A stretch of DNA of 64,000 nucleotides from Candidatus Binatia bacterium (lineage in GTDB: Bacteria; Desulfobacterota; Binatia; UBA12015). The notes under the pieces were generated by a model. The model made no database searches, was not told where the DNA came from, and worked only from the letters and a program-made list of their open reading frames with translations. Positions 46,830 through 55,689 of the stretch are shown one piece after another. The stretch spans positions 186,001 through 250,000 of the forward strand of contig DATCMB010000009.1 of NCBI GenBank assembly GCA_036563615.1, written 5' to 3'. A program made the position numbers and the translations under genes. Every line of letters starts with the position of its first letter. The first letter of the stretch is position 1.

Positions 46830-47705
46830 ATGAAGATCGGGATGACGCTGCCGACCATGGTGCCGGGGCTCGATCGCGCGATCCTGCTCGAGTGGATGCG
46901 GCGCATCGACCGCGGGCCGTACGCGACCCTCGCGGCCGGCGAGCGTCTCGCGTTTCCGAACCAGGAGATGCTGGTCACGCTGTCCGCCGCGGCGGCGGTC
47001 ACCGAGCGCGTGCGCATCGCCTGCACCGTGGTCGTGCTGCCGCTGCACGCGACGCTGCTGGTCGCAAAGCAGCTCGCGACGCTCGACGTGCTGTCGGCGG
47101 GGCGTTTGACGGTCGGCGTCGGCGTCGGCGGACGCGAGGAGGACTACAGGGTCGCGGCCGCGAGCTTCGCGCGCCGCGCGAGGCGCCTCGAGGAGCAGGT
47201 CGGCGTGCTGCGGCGCGCATGGCGCGGCGAGCAGGTGATCGAGGGCGTCGCGCCGATCGGGCCCGCGCCGTGCCAGCCGGGCGGTCCGGAGATCCTCGCC
47301 GGCTCGCTGGTCGCGAGCTCGATCCGCCGCGCCGCGCGCTTCGCCGACGGTCTCTGCGGCTTCAGCTTCGGTCCCGACCCGACGGAGGTCGAGCGCGCGT
47401 TCGAGACCGCGCGTGCCGCCTGGCGCGAGGCCGGACGCGAGCGCGCGCCGCGTCTGGTGACGAGCTGCTGGTTCGCGCTCGGCCCCGGGGCGCGCGAGCA
47501 GATGGACGCCTACGTCCGCCGCTACATGGATTTCGCCGGACGCGACGTCGCGGCGAGCCTCGCAGCGCTGTGCACCACGGTGTCCGCCGACGCGCTGCGC
47601 GACGCCGTCGCGCGCATTCGCGACCTCGGCGCCGACGAGCTCATCCTGGTGCCGACCACCGCCGACCCGAGCGAGCTCGACCGCGTCGCGGACGTGCTCG
47701 GATAG
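46830..47705 (+). CDS. LLM-class flavin-dependent oxidoreductase
   Basis: A 291-residue luciferase-like barrel, probably F420- or FMN-dependent. MKIGMTLPTMVPG, FPNQEMLVTLSAAAAVTERVRIAC, LDVLSAGRLTVGVGVGGREEDY, GPEILAGSLVASSIRRAARFADGL and a C-terminal DELILVPTTADP are family features. First of three such enzymes in the same 5-kb plus-strand block. The substrate is unknown. Starts at ATG 46830. Confidence 0.9.
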   Translation: MKIGMTLPTMVPGLDRAILLEWMRRIDRGPYATLAAGERLAFPNQEMLVTLSAAAAVTERVRIACTVVVLPLHATLLVAKQLATLDVLSAGRLTVGVGVGGREEDYRVAAASFARRARRLEEQVGVLRRAWRGEQVIEGVAPIGPAPCQPGGPEILAGSLVASSIRRAARFADGLCGFSFGPDPTEVERAFETARAAWREAGRERAPRLVTSCWFALGPGAREQMDAYVRRYMDFAGRDVAASLAALCTTVSADALRDAVARIRDLGADELILVPTTADPSELDRVADVLG

Positions 47706-47802
47706 CGCGCACGGCGCGTCGTGGATCGTGCTGGTGGCGCGTCGCGGGATGGCGCGCGCGGCGCGTCGTGCCGTGCGTCGCATTCGTGCTAAGGACGCCG
47801 CC

Positions 47803-48780
47803 ATGACCGTCGATGCGCCCTCGATCGTCGACGCGCGCGTGCACGCCATGGCGGACGAGCTCGCGCACGAGTTCCGCTCGGCGAAGCCGTTCCCGCACGT
47901 CGTCATCGACGGCTTTCTCGACGCGAGCTTCTGCCGACGCCTCGCCGGCGAGTTCCCGGCCTACGATGCCGAGCGCTTTCGCAACGAGTGGGGCGAGCTC
48001 GGCAAGGCGTGGCGCGAGGACGTGTCGCGTCTCGGCGAGGCGTACGCGACGCTCGACCGCGGGCTGCGCTCGCCGGAGTTCCTGAACCTCCTGAGCCGCA
48101 TCTCCGGCATCCCGAACCTGCTGTTCGACCCGCACTACTACGGCGGCGGCACGCACGAGAACCTGCACGGGATGGAGCTCGATCCGCACATCGACTTCAA
48201 CCTCCACCCCGAGACCGGGCTGCACCGCCGGCTCAATTTGCTGCTCTACCTCAACGACGAGTGGGACGAGTCGTGGGGCGGCGCGCTCGAGCTGCACACC
48301 AACCCGTGGCTGCACCCGGCGCTCGACGAGGTGAAGACGATCTCGCCGGTGCTGAACCGCTGCGTGATCTTCGCCACCAGCGACCGCTCGTGGCACGGCT
48401 TTCGCCGCATCGAGCTGCCGCCCGAGAAGCGCAAGCTCTCGCGGCGCTCGTTCGCGATGTACCTCTACACGCGCGAGCGCGGTCCGGGGCCGCTGATCCC
48501 GCACGACATCACGATCTACACCGACCGCCCGCTGCCCGCCCACATCCGCCCGGGCCACACGCTGAGCGAGGAGGACGTCGCCGAGCTCGAGCGGCTGCTC
48601 GCGCGGCGCGACCGCAAGCTCGAGTACCTCTACGGGCGCGCGATCGACTACGCGCAGCCGACGCTGCGCGCGCGCTGCGAGCAGAGCGGCGTCGAGGCCA
48701 CGCCGCGTCCGCTCACCCTGGCGCGGCGCGCGCTGCGGCGCGTCGTCGAGCGCACGGTCGCGCGCGGCGCACGGCGCTGA
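47803..48780 (+). CDS. 2-oxoglutarate/Fe(II) oxygenase of the prolyl-4-hydroxylase type
   Basis: A 325-residue enzyme. PFPHVVIDGFLDASFCRRLAGEFP is the usual entry. The iron site is LDPHIDFN (H-x-D) with distal His in DRSWHGFRRIELP, and the 2-oxoglutarate Arg follows (SRRSFAMYLYT). LLYLNDEWDESWGGALELH is the conserved core. Similar proteins hydroxylate protein residues or act in glycan loci. It is 13 bases upstream of the second flavin oxidoreductase, so they are probably co-transcribed. Confidence 0.88.
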   Translation: MTVDAPSIVDARVHAMADELAHEFRSAKPFPHVVIDGFLDASFCRRLAGEFPAYDAERFRNEWGELGKAWREDVSRLGEAYATLDRGLRSPEFLNLLSRISGIPNLLFDPHYYGGGTHENLHGMELDPHIDFNLHPETGLHRRLNLLLYLNDEWDESWGGALELHTNPWLHPALDEVKTISPVLNRCVIFATSDRSWHGFRRIELPPEKRKLSRRSFAMYLYTRERGPGPLIPHDITIYTDRPLPAHIRPGHTLSEEDVAELERLLARRDRKLEYLYGRAIDYAQPTLRARCEQSGVEATPRPLTLARRALRRVVERTVARGARR

Positions 48781-48793
48781 AGGCGGTCGCCGC

Positions 48794-49729
48794 GTGAGCA
48801 AGATCAAAATCGGCATCGGGTTCAGCATCAGCCGCGCGGGCATCCCCGACGCCGACGAGATCTGCGCGTTCGCCGAGCGCGCCGAGGAGCTCGGCATCGA
48901 CTCGATCTGGCCCTCGGACCACATCGTGTCGCGCCAGCCGAGCCTCGACGTCGCGTGCCTCATGGCGCTGTTCGCGGCGCGCACGAAGCGCATCAAGATG
49001 GGCCCGAGCGTGCTGTCGCTGCCGGCGCGCGACCCGATCCAGGTCGCGAAGACCTACGCGACGCTCGATCACCTGAGCGGCGGCCGGCGGCGCATCATCA
49101 TGGCGGTCGGCATCGGCGCCGACCCGCGCGACTGCACGGTGTCGGGCATCCCGGAGAACGAGCGCGGCGCGCGCATGCGCGAGGGCGTCGAGGTGCTGCG
49201 TCGGCTGTGGAGCGAGGAGAAGGTCACGCACCACGGCCGCTTCTACCGCTTCGAGAACGTGACGCTCGAGCCGCGTCCCGTCGGCGGACCGCTCGACGTG
49301 TGGATCGGCGGCAGCAGCGACCTCGCGCTGAAGCGCGTCGCGCGCTACGGCGACGGCTGGCTGCCGTCGTTCGTCACCGCGCAGGAGTTCGCGTCGGGGA
49401 TGCGCAAGCTCGCGACGTACGCCGCCGAGCACGGCCGCGCGATCGAGCCCGGCGAAGCGGGCGTCCTGCTCTTGACGCACGTGAGCCGCGACGTCGACGC
49501 GGCGCGCGCGGCGGTCGAGCGCTTCCTCGCCGGGCGCAAGGTGCCGCAGCAGGCGCTCGCCGAGCGCTCGGCGGTCGGGACGATCGAGGACGTGATCGCG
49601 CGGGTCGAGGCGTACGTCGCCGTCGGCTGCACCAAGTTCGTGCTCTTTCCGGTCGCTCCGGCCGGCGAGCTGCTCGAGCAGGTCGAGCTGATCGGACGCG
49701 AGATCCTGCCGCACTTCGCTTCGCGTTGA
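48794..49729 (+). CDS. LLM-class flavin-dependent oxidoreductase
   Basis: A 311-residue luciferase-like protein, F420-type in appearance: IKIGIGFSISRAGIPDADEIC, LGIDSIWPSDHIVSRQPSLD, ARTKRIKMGPSVLSLPARDP, MAVGIGADPRDC, VWIGGSSDLALKRVARYGDGW. GTG start, 13 bases after the 2OG oxygenase stop. Part of the 46.8-51.8 kb block. The reaction is unknown; relatives act in breakdown of hydrocarbons, nitro compounds or sulfonates. Confidence 0.9.
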   Translation: MSKIKIGIGFSISRAGIPDADEICAFAERAEELGIDSIWPSDHIVSRQPSLDVACLMALFAARTKRIKMGPSVLSLPARDPIQVAKTYATLDHLSGGRRRIIMAVGIGADPRDCTVSGIPENERGARMREGVEVLRRLWSEEKVTHHGRFYRFENVTLEPRPVGGPLDVWIGGSSDLALKRVARYGDGWLPSFVTAQEFASGMRKLATYAAEHGRAIEPGEAGVLLLTHVSRDVDAARAAVERFLAGRKVPQQALAERSAVGTIEDVIARVEAYVAVGCTKFVLFPVAPAGELLEQVELIGREILPHFASR

Positions 49730-49761
49730 CGGCTCGACCGCGCGGCCGTAGCTTGCCCGCC

Positions 49762-50817
49762 GTGACACAGAACGTTGAACCTCAAGACGTTGGCCCGGTC
49801 GCAGAGCGACACCGCTTCGACGAGCAGGCGCTCGCGCGCTGGCTCGAGCGGAACCTCGAAGGCTACCGCGGGCCGCTGCGCGTGCAGCAGTTCGCCGGCG
49901 GCCAGTCCAATCCGACCTTCTTCTTGACGGAGGGCGACCGCCACCTGGTGCTGCGCAAGAAGCCGCCAGGACAGCTCCTGCCGTCGGCGCACGCCGTCGA
50001 CCGCGAGTTCCGCGTGCAGAAGGCGCTCGCGAGCGTCGGCTTCCCCGTGCCGCGGGTCCTCGTGCTGTGCGAGGACACCTCGGTGATCGGTCAGATGTTC
50101 TACGTCATGGAGTGGGTACAGGGTCGCATCCTGCGCGACCCGCTGCTGCCGGGCATGGAGCCCGCCGAGCGCCGCGCGATCTACGACGCGATGAACGAGA
50201 CGCTCGCGCGGCTGCACACGATCGATCCGGCGGCGATCGGGCTCGGGGACTTCGGCAAGCCGGGCAACTACTTCCAGCGCCAGATCGCGCGCTGGATCAA
50301 GCAGTACGAGGCCTCGAAGACCGACGAGATCGAGTCCTTCAACCGCCTCGTCGAGTGGCTGCCGAGCAACATCCCGCCCGGCGACGAGACGCGCATCGCG
50401 CACGGCGACTTCCGGCTCGAGAACATGGTGATCCATCCCACGGAGCCGCGCGTGCTCGCCGTGCTCGACTGGGAGCTCTCGACGCTCGGCCACCCGCTCG
50501 CCGACCTCGGCTACAACGTCATGAACTACTTCACGCCGAAGGGCTACGGCGCGAGCCTCGCGGACCAGGACCTCGACGCGCTCGGCATCCCGACGGTCGA
50601 GGAGTACGTTGCCGCGTACTGCCGACGCACCGGCCGCGAGCGGATCGACAACCTCGAGTTCTACGTCGTCTTCGCGCTCTTCCGCTTGGCGGCGATCGCG
50701 CAGGGCATCGCGATGCGCGCCAGGACCGGCAACGCGAGCTCGGACAACGCGGAGGCGGTGGGTCGGCTCGCGGGTAGCCTCGCCGACGCCGCCTGGCAGC
50801 TCGCGCAGCGTCGCTGA
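49762..50817 (+). CDS. APH-type phosphotransferase (ACAD10/11 N-terminal-like)
   Basis: A 351-residue kinase-fold protein of the aminoglycoside phosphotransferase family. VQQFAGGQSNPTFFL supplies the nucleotide loop, LVLRKKPPGQLLPSAHAVDREF the Lys, HGDFRLENMVIH the catalytic Asp loop and LDWELSTLGHPLADLGY the metal Asp. The fused ACAD10/ACAD11 enzymes phosphorylate 4-hydroxy fatty acyl-CoAs for beta-oxidation, and stand-alone forms like this are common beside acyl-CoA and flavin enzymes. A hydroxyacyl-CoA kinase role is therefore plausible. GTG start 32 bases after the preceding gene. Confidence 0.85.
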   Translation: MTQNVEPQDVGPVAERHRFDEQALARWLERNLEGYRGPLRVQQFAGGQSNPTFFLTEGDRHLVLRKKPPGQLLPSAHAVDREFRVQKALASVGFPVPRVLVLCEDTSVIGQMFYVMEWVQGRILRDPLLPGMEPAERRAIYDAMNETLARLHTIDPAAIGLGDFGKPGNYFQRQIARWIKQYEASKTDEIESFNRLVEWLPSNIPPGDETRIAHGDFRLENMVIHPTEPRVLAVLDWELSTLGHPLADLGYNVMNYFTPKGYGASLADQDLDALGIPTVEEYVAAYCRRTGRERIDNLEFYVVFALFRLAAIAQGIAMRARTGNASSDNAEAVGRLAGSLADAAWQLAQRR

Positions 50818-50844
50818 GCGCTGCGCGCGAACGGGAGAGGAAGC

Positions 50845-51813
50845 ATGCCGATCACTCTGTCGTGCGCGTTCGCAACCTCGAGCGAGAGCCACGAGCACGC
50901 GCGCATCGCCGAGCAGCTCGGCTACAAGCGCGCCTGGTTCTACGACTCGCCCGCGCTCTACCCCGACGTCTGGGTGCAGCTCTGCCGCGCCGCGGAGCGC
51001 ACCTCGCGCATCGGCCTCGGCACGGGCGTGCTGGTGCCGAGCCTGCGCCATCCGATGGTGACGGCGTCGGCGATCGCGACGCTGGTGTCGCTCGCCGGCG
51101 AGGAGCGCGTCGCGATCGGCATCGGCTCGGGCTTCACCGGACGGCTCACGCTCGGGCAGCGGCCGCTCAAGTGGACCTACGTGCGCTCCTACGTGACCAC
51201 GCTGCGCGCGCTGCTGCGCGGCGAGCAGGTCGAGTGGGAGGGCGGCGTCCTGCAGATGATCCACCCCGAAGGCTACGCGCCGCGCCGTCCGATCAACGTG
51301 CCGATCGTCATCGCCGCCGCCGGCCCGAAGGGCATCGCCGCGGCACGCGAGCTCGGCGACGGCGTGTTCGGCGCGCCGATGCCGATCCCGGGCTTCGACT
51401 GGAGCGTCGCGCTGACCTTCGGCACCGTGCTCGAGCCGGGCGAGGACCCCGGCTCGCCGCGCGTGCTCGCCGCCGCCGGTCACGCGCTGCCGGTGCTGTT
51501 CCACTTCGCGCTCGAGAACAAGCAGCTCGACCTGCTGCCGAACGGCAAGGAGTGGGCGCAGGCCTACGCCGACGTGCCCGAGCGCGTGCGGCACCTCGCG
51601 CTGCACGACCGTCACCTGATCGCGATCAACGACCGCGACCGTCCGTTCGTCACCGGCGAGCTGCTGGCCGGGAGCGGCTTCGCGATGACGCGCGAGGGCT
51701 GGCGCGAGCGCATCGCGCAGCTCGAGGCGGCGGGCGCGACCGAGATCGCGTACCAGCCGGCGGGGCCGGACGTGCCGCGCGAGCTCGAGGCGTTCGCGTC
51801 GCTGTTTGCGTGA
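50845..51813 (+). CDS. LLM-class flavin-dependent oxidoreductase
   Basis: A 322-residue luciferase-like protein resembling F420-dependent methylenetetrahydromethanopterin-reductase relatives: SCAFATSSESHEHARIAEQLGYKRAWFYDSP, TSRIGLGTGVLVPSLRHPM, RVAIGIGSGFTGRLTLGQRPLKW, NVPIVIAAAGPKGIAAARELGDG. GGAGAGGAAG lies just before the ATG. Last gene of the block. Three paralogues close together suggest stepwise oxidation of a shared class of compound, but no substrate is evident. Confidence 0.9.
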   Translation: MPITLSCAFATSSESHEHARIAEQLGYKRAWFYDSPALYPDVWVQLCRAAERTSRIGLGTGVLVPSLRHPMVTASAIATLVSLAGEERVAIGIGSGFTGRLTLGQRPLKWTYVRSYVTTLRALLRGEQVEWEGGVLQMIHPEGYAPRRPINVPIVIAAAGPKGIAAARELGDGVFGAPMPIPGFDWSVALTFGTVLEPGEDPGSPRVLAAAGHALPVLFHFALENKQLDLLPNGKEWAQAYADVPERVRHLALHDRHLIAINDRDRPFVTGELLAGSGFAMTREGWRERIAQLEAAGATEIAYQPAGPDVPRELEAFASLFA

Positions 51814-51864
51814 GCGCGTCGTCGTCCGCGTGAAGCGGCTGCGCAGGCGCGGCGCGCGAGCGCG

Positions 51865-53754
51865 CTACTCGATGTAGCCGAGCGTGCGCAGCGCCTGCTC
51901 GACGTCGCGGACCTGCTCTTCGTCGAGCCCCGCTTCGCGCTCGACGGCGCTCGGCGGCTTGCGCGTGGGCAGGACACGGCAGCGGCTCGACGCGAGGTAG
52001 GCGGCGGTCACCGGCAGCTCGGCGCTCCTGTCCTCGGTCTCGAAGGGATCGGTGGGCAGGTGGAAGAGGTCGATGCGCTCGGGGGTCGCGATCGCCTTCC
52101 AGGGACCGTGGCGCGCGAACCACGCGGAGACGGGCGAGGTCTCGCCCGCCGCGAGCGTGTCGCGCATCCTGGCCGTCGACGGGAGCGCGAGCAGCTCGCC
52201 GACGGTGGGCGGCGGTCCTGCTTCGCCGTACGGCGTGACGAGGCTCCTTCCCTGCGCGTCCGCGGGAACCGGTAGGCCGGCCAGCGCGGCCAGCGTCGGC
52301 GCCACGTCGAGCAGGCTCACCGGCTCGGTCACGCGCACGGGGCGCGCGACGTCCGGTCGCACCAGGATCATCGGCACGCGGACCAGGGGCTCGTACAGCG
52401 AGTGGCCGTGCGCGTGCGTGCCGTCGTCGAGGTTGCCGAGCGCCTCGCCGTGATCCGACGTCAAGAGCAGAATCGTCTCGTCGAGGACCCCCAGCTCCTC
52501 GAGCGTCGCGACGAGCTTGCCGATCTCGTGGTCGACGTACGCGATCGCGCCGTCGTAGAGATCGACGAGCGGCACGTCGGTCGTCGCGTGCTCCTCGACC
52601 GCGCGCTCGAACAGGCGCTGCAGCTCGACGTACGCGATCGGCTGCCGTCGCCGGACGCGCGGCTCCGCCGGCAGCTCGGCCGAGTGGAAGCGCGTGCGGA
52701 ACGGCTCGGGCGGGTCGTAGGGCATGTGCACGTCGAGGTTCTGCACGAAGAGGAAGAACGGATGGCCCTCGTCCTCGCGCAGCCATTGGAGCGCGGCGTC
52801 GTGGAGCCGCTCGGCGGGCACGCGCACCTGCTTGCCGTGCGCGTCGCGCTCCTCGAAGACCGCGTAGCGGTCGAAGCCGCGGCCGAAGCCCAGCGCGCCG
52901 CTCACCCACGGATTGGCCTGGAATCCGCCGGTGCGATAGCCGGCTCGGCGGAACAGCTCGGCGAGCGTCCACGGGGCGGCGCGGATGCCCGCGCCGAGCG
53001 TCGACGCGAGCCGCGAGGTGAACAGCGACGGCAGCGAGTGCAGCGTGCTCGGTCCGGTCGCGTACGCGTTCCAGAAGAGCGTCCCGCGCGCGGCGAGGGC
53101 GTCGAGGTGGGGCGACGTCTTGCGCTGGTAGCCGTAGGCCGAGAGGTGATCGGCGCGCAGCGTGTCGGTCACGTAGAGCACGACGTTCGGCGGCCGCGGC
53201 GCGGTCGCCGGCGGCGCGAGCGGCGCGGATCGTGCCGCGTTCTCACCCGAGATGCGCGGTCGCACGACGGCGCTCCTTCTCCGCGCGCGGTTCTCGAGCT
53301 CGAGCGCCGCGATGCGCGCGTCCGCGCCGCCGAGGCTCACGACCCATTCTCCCGAGGATGGATCGGGCGTCGGCTCGAGGTCGCGTTGCCCGTCGTCGGT
53401 CCGCAGCGAGACCCGCAACGCCGTCGCCTGGCCCGCCGGCTCGACGCCGAAGCGCAGCACCGGGCGCCGCGGCAGGTGGAGCGGGATCGCGAGCGTCTCT
53501 TCGGCGCCGAGCGTCAGCCGATCGGCGGACGCGCTCTCCTTCGCTGCCGGCTGCCAGCGCGCGACGCCGCGACGCTGCGTCTCGGCGAGGCAGTTCGCGA
53601 GCGGCGCGAGCTCCGTGACCGACGGCTCGTCGCTGCGCCGTAGCGCGCGGACGGCGGCGACGACGGCCGCGCACGCGATCAGCACGCACGTGGCCTGGAG
53701 CGCGGCCCTGCGTGCCGCACGAGCGGAGAAGGCGCGGTGCGTACCCTCGGCCAT
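51865..53754 (-). CDS. Sulfatase-superfamily membrane-anchored hydrolase/transferase with Thr in the nucleophile site
   Basis: 629 residues. An N-terminal anchor (about 17-40), a beta-rich domain (45-180), then the alkaline-phosphatase/sulfatase fold: NVVLYVTDTLRADHLSAYGY (metal Asp), GPSTLHSLPSLFTS where sulfatases have C/S-x-P-x-R, NLDVHMPYDPP, LTSDHGEALG (metal Asp-His). The formylglycine signature is absent; Thr occupies the nucleophile position, as in phosphoethanolamine and glycerol-phosphate transferases. A phospho- or sulfo-ester role in the envelope is likely. The 297 bases upstream (53755-54051) hold no gene I can support. Confidence 0.82.
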   Translation of the reverse strand: MAEGTHRAFSARAARRAALQATCVLIACAAVVAAVRALRRSDEPSVTELAPLANCLAETQRRGVARWQPAAKESASADRLTLGAEETLAIPLHLPRRPVLRFGVEPAGQATALRVSLRTDDGQRDLEPTPDPSSGEWVVSLGGADARIAALELENRARRRSAVVRPRISGENAARSAPLAPPATAPRPPNVVLYVTDTLRADHLSAYGYQRKTSPHLDALAARGTLFWNAYATGPSTLHSLPSLFTSRLASTLGAGIRAAPWTLAELFRRAGYRTGGFQANPWVSGALGFGRGFDRYAVFEERDAHGKQVRVPAERLHDAALQWLREDEGHPFFLFVQNLDVHMPYDPPEPFRTRFHSAELPAEPRVRRRQPIAYVELQRLFERAVEEHATTDVPLVDLYDGAIAYVDHEIGKLVATLEELGVLDETILLLTSDHGEALGNLDDGTHAHGHSLYEPLVRVPMILVRPDVARPVRVTEPVSLLDVAPTLAALAGLPVPADAQGRSLVTPYGEAGPPPTVGELLALPSTARMRDTLAAGETSPVSAWFARHGPWKAIATPERIDLFHLPTDPFETEDRSAELPVTAAYLASSRCRVLPTRKPPSAVEREAGLDEEQVRDVEQALRTLGYIE

Positions 53755-53978
53755 GTTCGCGACGCCGACGCGCGGAAAGCTGCGGGCTGGTCAGGGTTCG
53801 CGACGTCCGGGCGACGATCCTGCCACCGCGCATGTCGCGTGTCAGCCCGGGTTCCGTGGCGTCGTGCATGGGGTGTGGTGCCGACGACCTCGTGCCGCCG
53901 GCACCGCGGCCGGTCACGGTTGCCGCGGTCGCTTCGTGGCCGTCGACGATGGACGCGAACGGCCGCGCGGCCGCGCGC

Positions 53979-54016
53979 GGCCCATCGCGTGCACCCGAGC
54001 GGGCGCGCGATGGGCC
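53979..54016. terminator. 11-pair hairpin downstream of the paralogous small genes
   Basis: GGCCCATCGCG and CGCGATGGGCC pair perfectly around a 16-base loop, 36 bases past the stop of the minus-strand gene at 54052. No T run. A second GC palindrome GGCCGCGCGGCC lies beside it at 53961-53972. Confidence 0.4.
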
Positions 54017-54051
54017 AAGGGCGCGTCGCGCTCGTTAAAGTTTGGACTTGA

Positions 54052-54438
54052 CTACGGTTCCGGGTCTACCGATGACGGCTCGTCTCGTCTCGGGTCCAGG
54101 ACCCCGCAGGCCAGGATCGCCACGCGCTTCGGTGTGGCGAGCGCGTGCAGCGTGTAGATGATGGTCGGCTTCGCGAAAGGAAGCTCGGCCGCCACTTGCT
54201 CGACGTCGCGTTGACCCGGAGGAATCGTCGTCGCGACGACGTCCATTCCGGCCCGCCGCAGCTTGAGCAAGGCGCGCGCGCACGAGAGGCCGGACGCGAT
54301 CCTCGGCGTCCCTTCCGAGCCCTCGTAGTCGGTGACGACCAGCTTTGCCGCAGAGCTCTGTGCCGTGGCGCCGCTCGGCACGGCGAGCAGCGATGCGAGC
54401 AGAGCGCCCGTGACGATGCGCTTCCCGGAGGCTCTCAT
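54052..54438 (-). CDS. Small secreted protein, paralogue 2 of a tandem pair
   Basis: A 128-residue protein: signal (1-26, cleavage near ATAQS), then a short alpha/beta domain with ALLKLRRAGMDVVATTIPPG and IIYTLHALATPKRVAILACG. These two stretches match the upstream gene's ALAKLERRGLEIVA and LTYTLMSPPEAARHKSAILFCG, so the two are paralogues. The family is not recognised. The ATG shares ATGA with the upstream stop (54435-54438), indicating translational coupling. Confidence 0.7.
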   Translation of the reverse strand: MRASGKRIVTGALLASLLAVPSGATAQSSAAKLVVTDYEGSEGTPRIASGLSCARALLKLRRAGMDVVATTIPPGQRDVEQVAAELPFAKPTIIYTLHALATPKRVAILACGVLDPRRDEPSSVDPEP

Positions 54439-54677
54439 GGCAGGCCCCCCCCGAGATCGAAGTCCGTGCCGCAGAACAGGATCGCGCTCTTGTGCCGCGC
54501 CGCCTCCGGGGGCGACATCAGCGTGTAGGTCAGGTGATCCGTCGTGCCCTCGACGGCGACGATCTCGAGACCTCGCCGCTCGAGCTTCGCGAGCGCCTCG
54601 ACGCAGGGCGTTGCGGGCTCCGGGGCAGCGACGTTGATGACGGATGCGAGAAGCACCATCAGCATGTGCTGTGACAT
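54435..54677 (-). CDS. Small secreted protein, paralogue 1 of a tandem pair
   Basis: An 80-residue protein with a short hydrophobic start (MSQHMLMVLLASVINVA) that serves as a signal, a Cys just after it, and the same two conserved stretches as its downstream neighbour, ending with ILFCGTDFDLGGG. AAGGGAGGGG precedes the ATG by about 7 bases and fixes the start. The 276-base gap upstream (54678-54953) has a GGCCT-CCA-AGGCC hairpin near 54759-54771 and nothing else I can support. Confidence 0.65.
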   Translation of the reverse strand: MSQHMLMVLLASVINVAAPEPATPCVEALAKLERRGLEIVAVEGTTDHLTYTLMSPPEAARHKSAILFCGTDFDLGGGLP

Positions 54678-54953
54678 GGTACACCCCTCCCTTGTTGCAG
54701 CGTGGTGTGCGCCGGCGCGCGCAGTGCAACCGGCGGACCAGCGGCGCGCGTCACGCGCGGCCTCCAAGGCCCGCGTCAGGCAAGGATTTCTGCGTCGACG
54801 TGTCGGATGCTGTGTCGCAGGTGCGGTCACGAGCGTGACACGCGACGCGTTTTCGCCGCCCGTGTGCGATGCGCCTCTCGTAGGGCGACGATACGAAGAG
54901 CGATCGATCGTGAGCCGTGGCGGACGCCGTACGCTCGAGGCGTCCGCCGTCCG

Positions 54954-55568
54954 TCAGCTCGCCGGTGCGAACACCTGGAAGCTCTGCTGCGGCAGGAAGT
55001 CGTACGCCGCGACCAGGCGGTAGCCCGCGGCTTCCATGTCGCTGCGGATCGTGTCCGCGTTCGTCGAATGGCCGAACGCGCCGCCGAAGAAACCTTCGTC
55101 GCGCGTCTCGATGATCGCGATCCGGCCGTCGGGCGCGAGGACTTGCTTGACGCGCGCGAAGTAGGCGCGGGCGTCCGGGATGTGGTGGTAGGTGTTGCAG
55201 GTGAACAGCAGGTCGACGCTCCCCGCCGGGAGGCGCGGGTCGTCCGCCGCCGCCTCGACCACGGTCACGTTCGTGTAGCCCTCCTTGGCGGCGCGCTCGC
55301 GCAGGTAGCCGGTCATGTCGGGGTCGACGTCGACCGCGTAGACGATCCCCTGCGGGCCGACCGCGTCGGCGAGGCGGAAGGTGAAGTAGCCGCCGCCGGC
55401 GCCGAGGTCGGCGACCTTCGCGCGCGGCTCGATCTGCAGCGTCTCGACGACCCGCGCCGGCTGCTGCCACTCGTCGCGTCCGAAGCCCTCGTAGCCGAAC
55501 CGCTTGATGCTGCTGCAGCCGATGCACAGGCTGAGAAGGAGGAGCGTGCACAAGAAACGGATTCTCAT
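54954..55568 (-). CDS. Envelope SAM-dependent methyltransferase, lipoprotein
   Basis: A 204-residue protein: signal ending in LCIGC (lipidated Cys near residue 18), then a Rossmann methyltransferase with AKVADLGAGGGYFTFRLADAVGP (motif I), VYAVDVDPDM and CNTYHHIPDARAYF. Like the exported methyltransferase at 28.5 kb it is aimed at the envelope. Its target is unknown; phospholipid or quinone-type acceptors are possible. The ATG at 55568 is preferred because it begins the signal. Divergent from hpnR. Confidence 0.85.
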   Translation of the reverse strand: MRIRFLCTLLLLSLCIGCSSIKRFGYEGFGRDEWQQPARVVETLQIEPRAKVADLGAGGGYFTFRLADAVGPQGIVYAVDVDPDMTGYLRERAAKEGYTNVTVVEAAADDPRLPAGSVDLLFTCNTYHHIPDARAYFARVKQVLAPDGRIAIIETRDEGFFGGAFGHSTNADTIRSDMEAAGYRLVAAYDFLPQQSFQVFAPAS

Positions 55569-55633
55569 GCCGGCTCTTTCCACGTGATCGAGCGGGCTAC
55601 GTCAACGCAGCCGACGGCCTGCGGTCCGTGAGC

Positions 55634-55661
55634 TTGACGGACCGGCCGGGACGATTACAGA
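55634..55661 (+). promoter_or_regulatory. Candidate hpnR promoter
   Basis: TTGACG (55634-55639), a 16-base spacer and TACAGA (55656-55661), about 30 bases before the hpnR start. The -35 lies in a GGTCCGT/ACGGACC inverted repeat (55623-55643) that could be a regulator site. The -35 also coincides with the CTTGACG motif discussed in findings, so it could be chance. Confidence 0.35.
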
Positions 55662-55689
55662 GCGTCGACGCCTTTGGGGGAGGGGAGCG

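Noticed and set aside
51852..51865. GCGCGC-GA-GCGCGC as a terminator between the flavin oxidoreductase and sulfatase-like genes
   Set aside because: Alternating GC runs of this length are common here by chance, and it overlaps the sulfatase stop codon.
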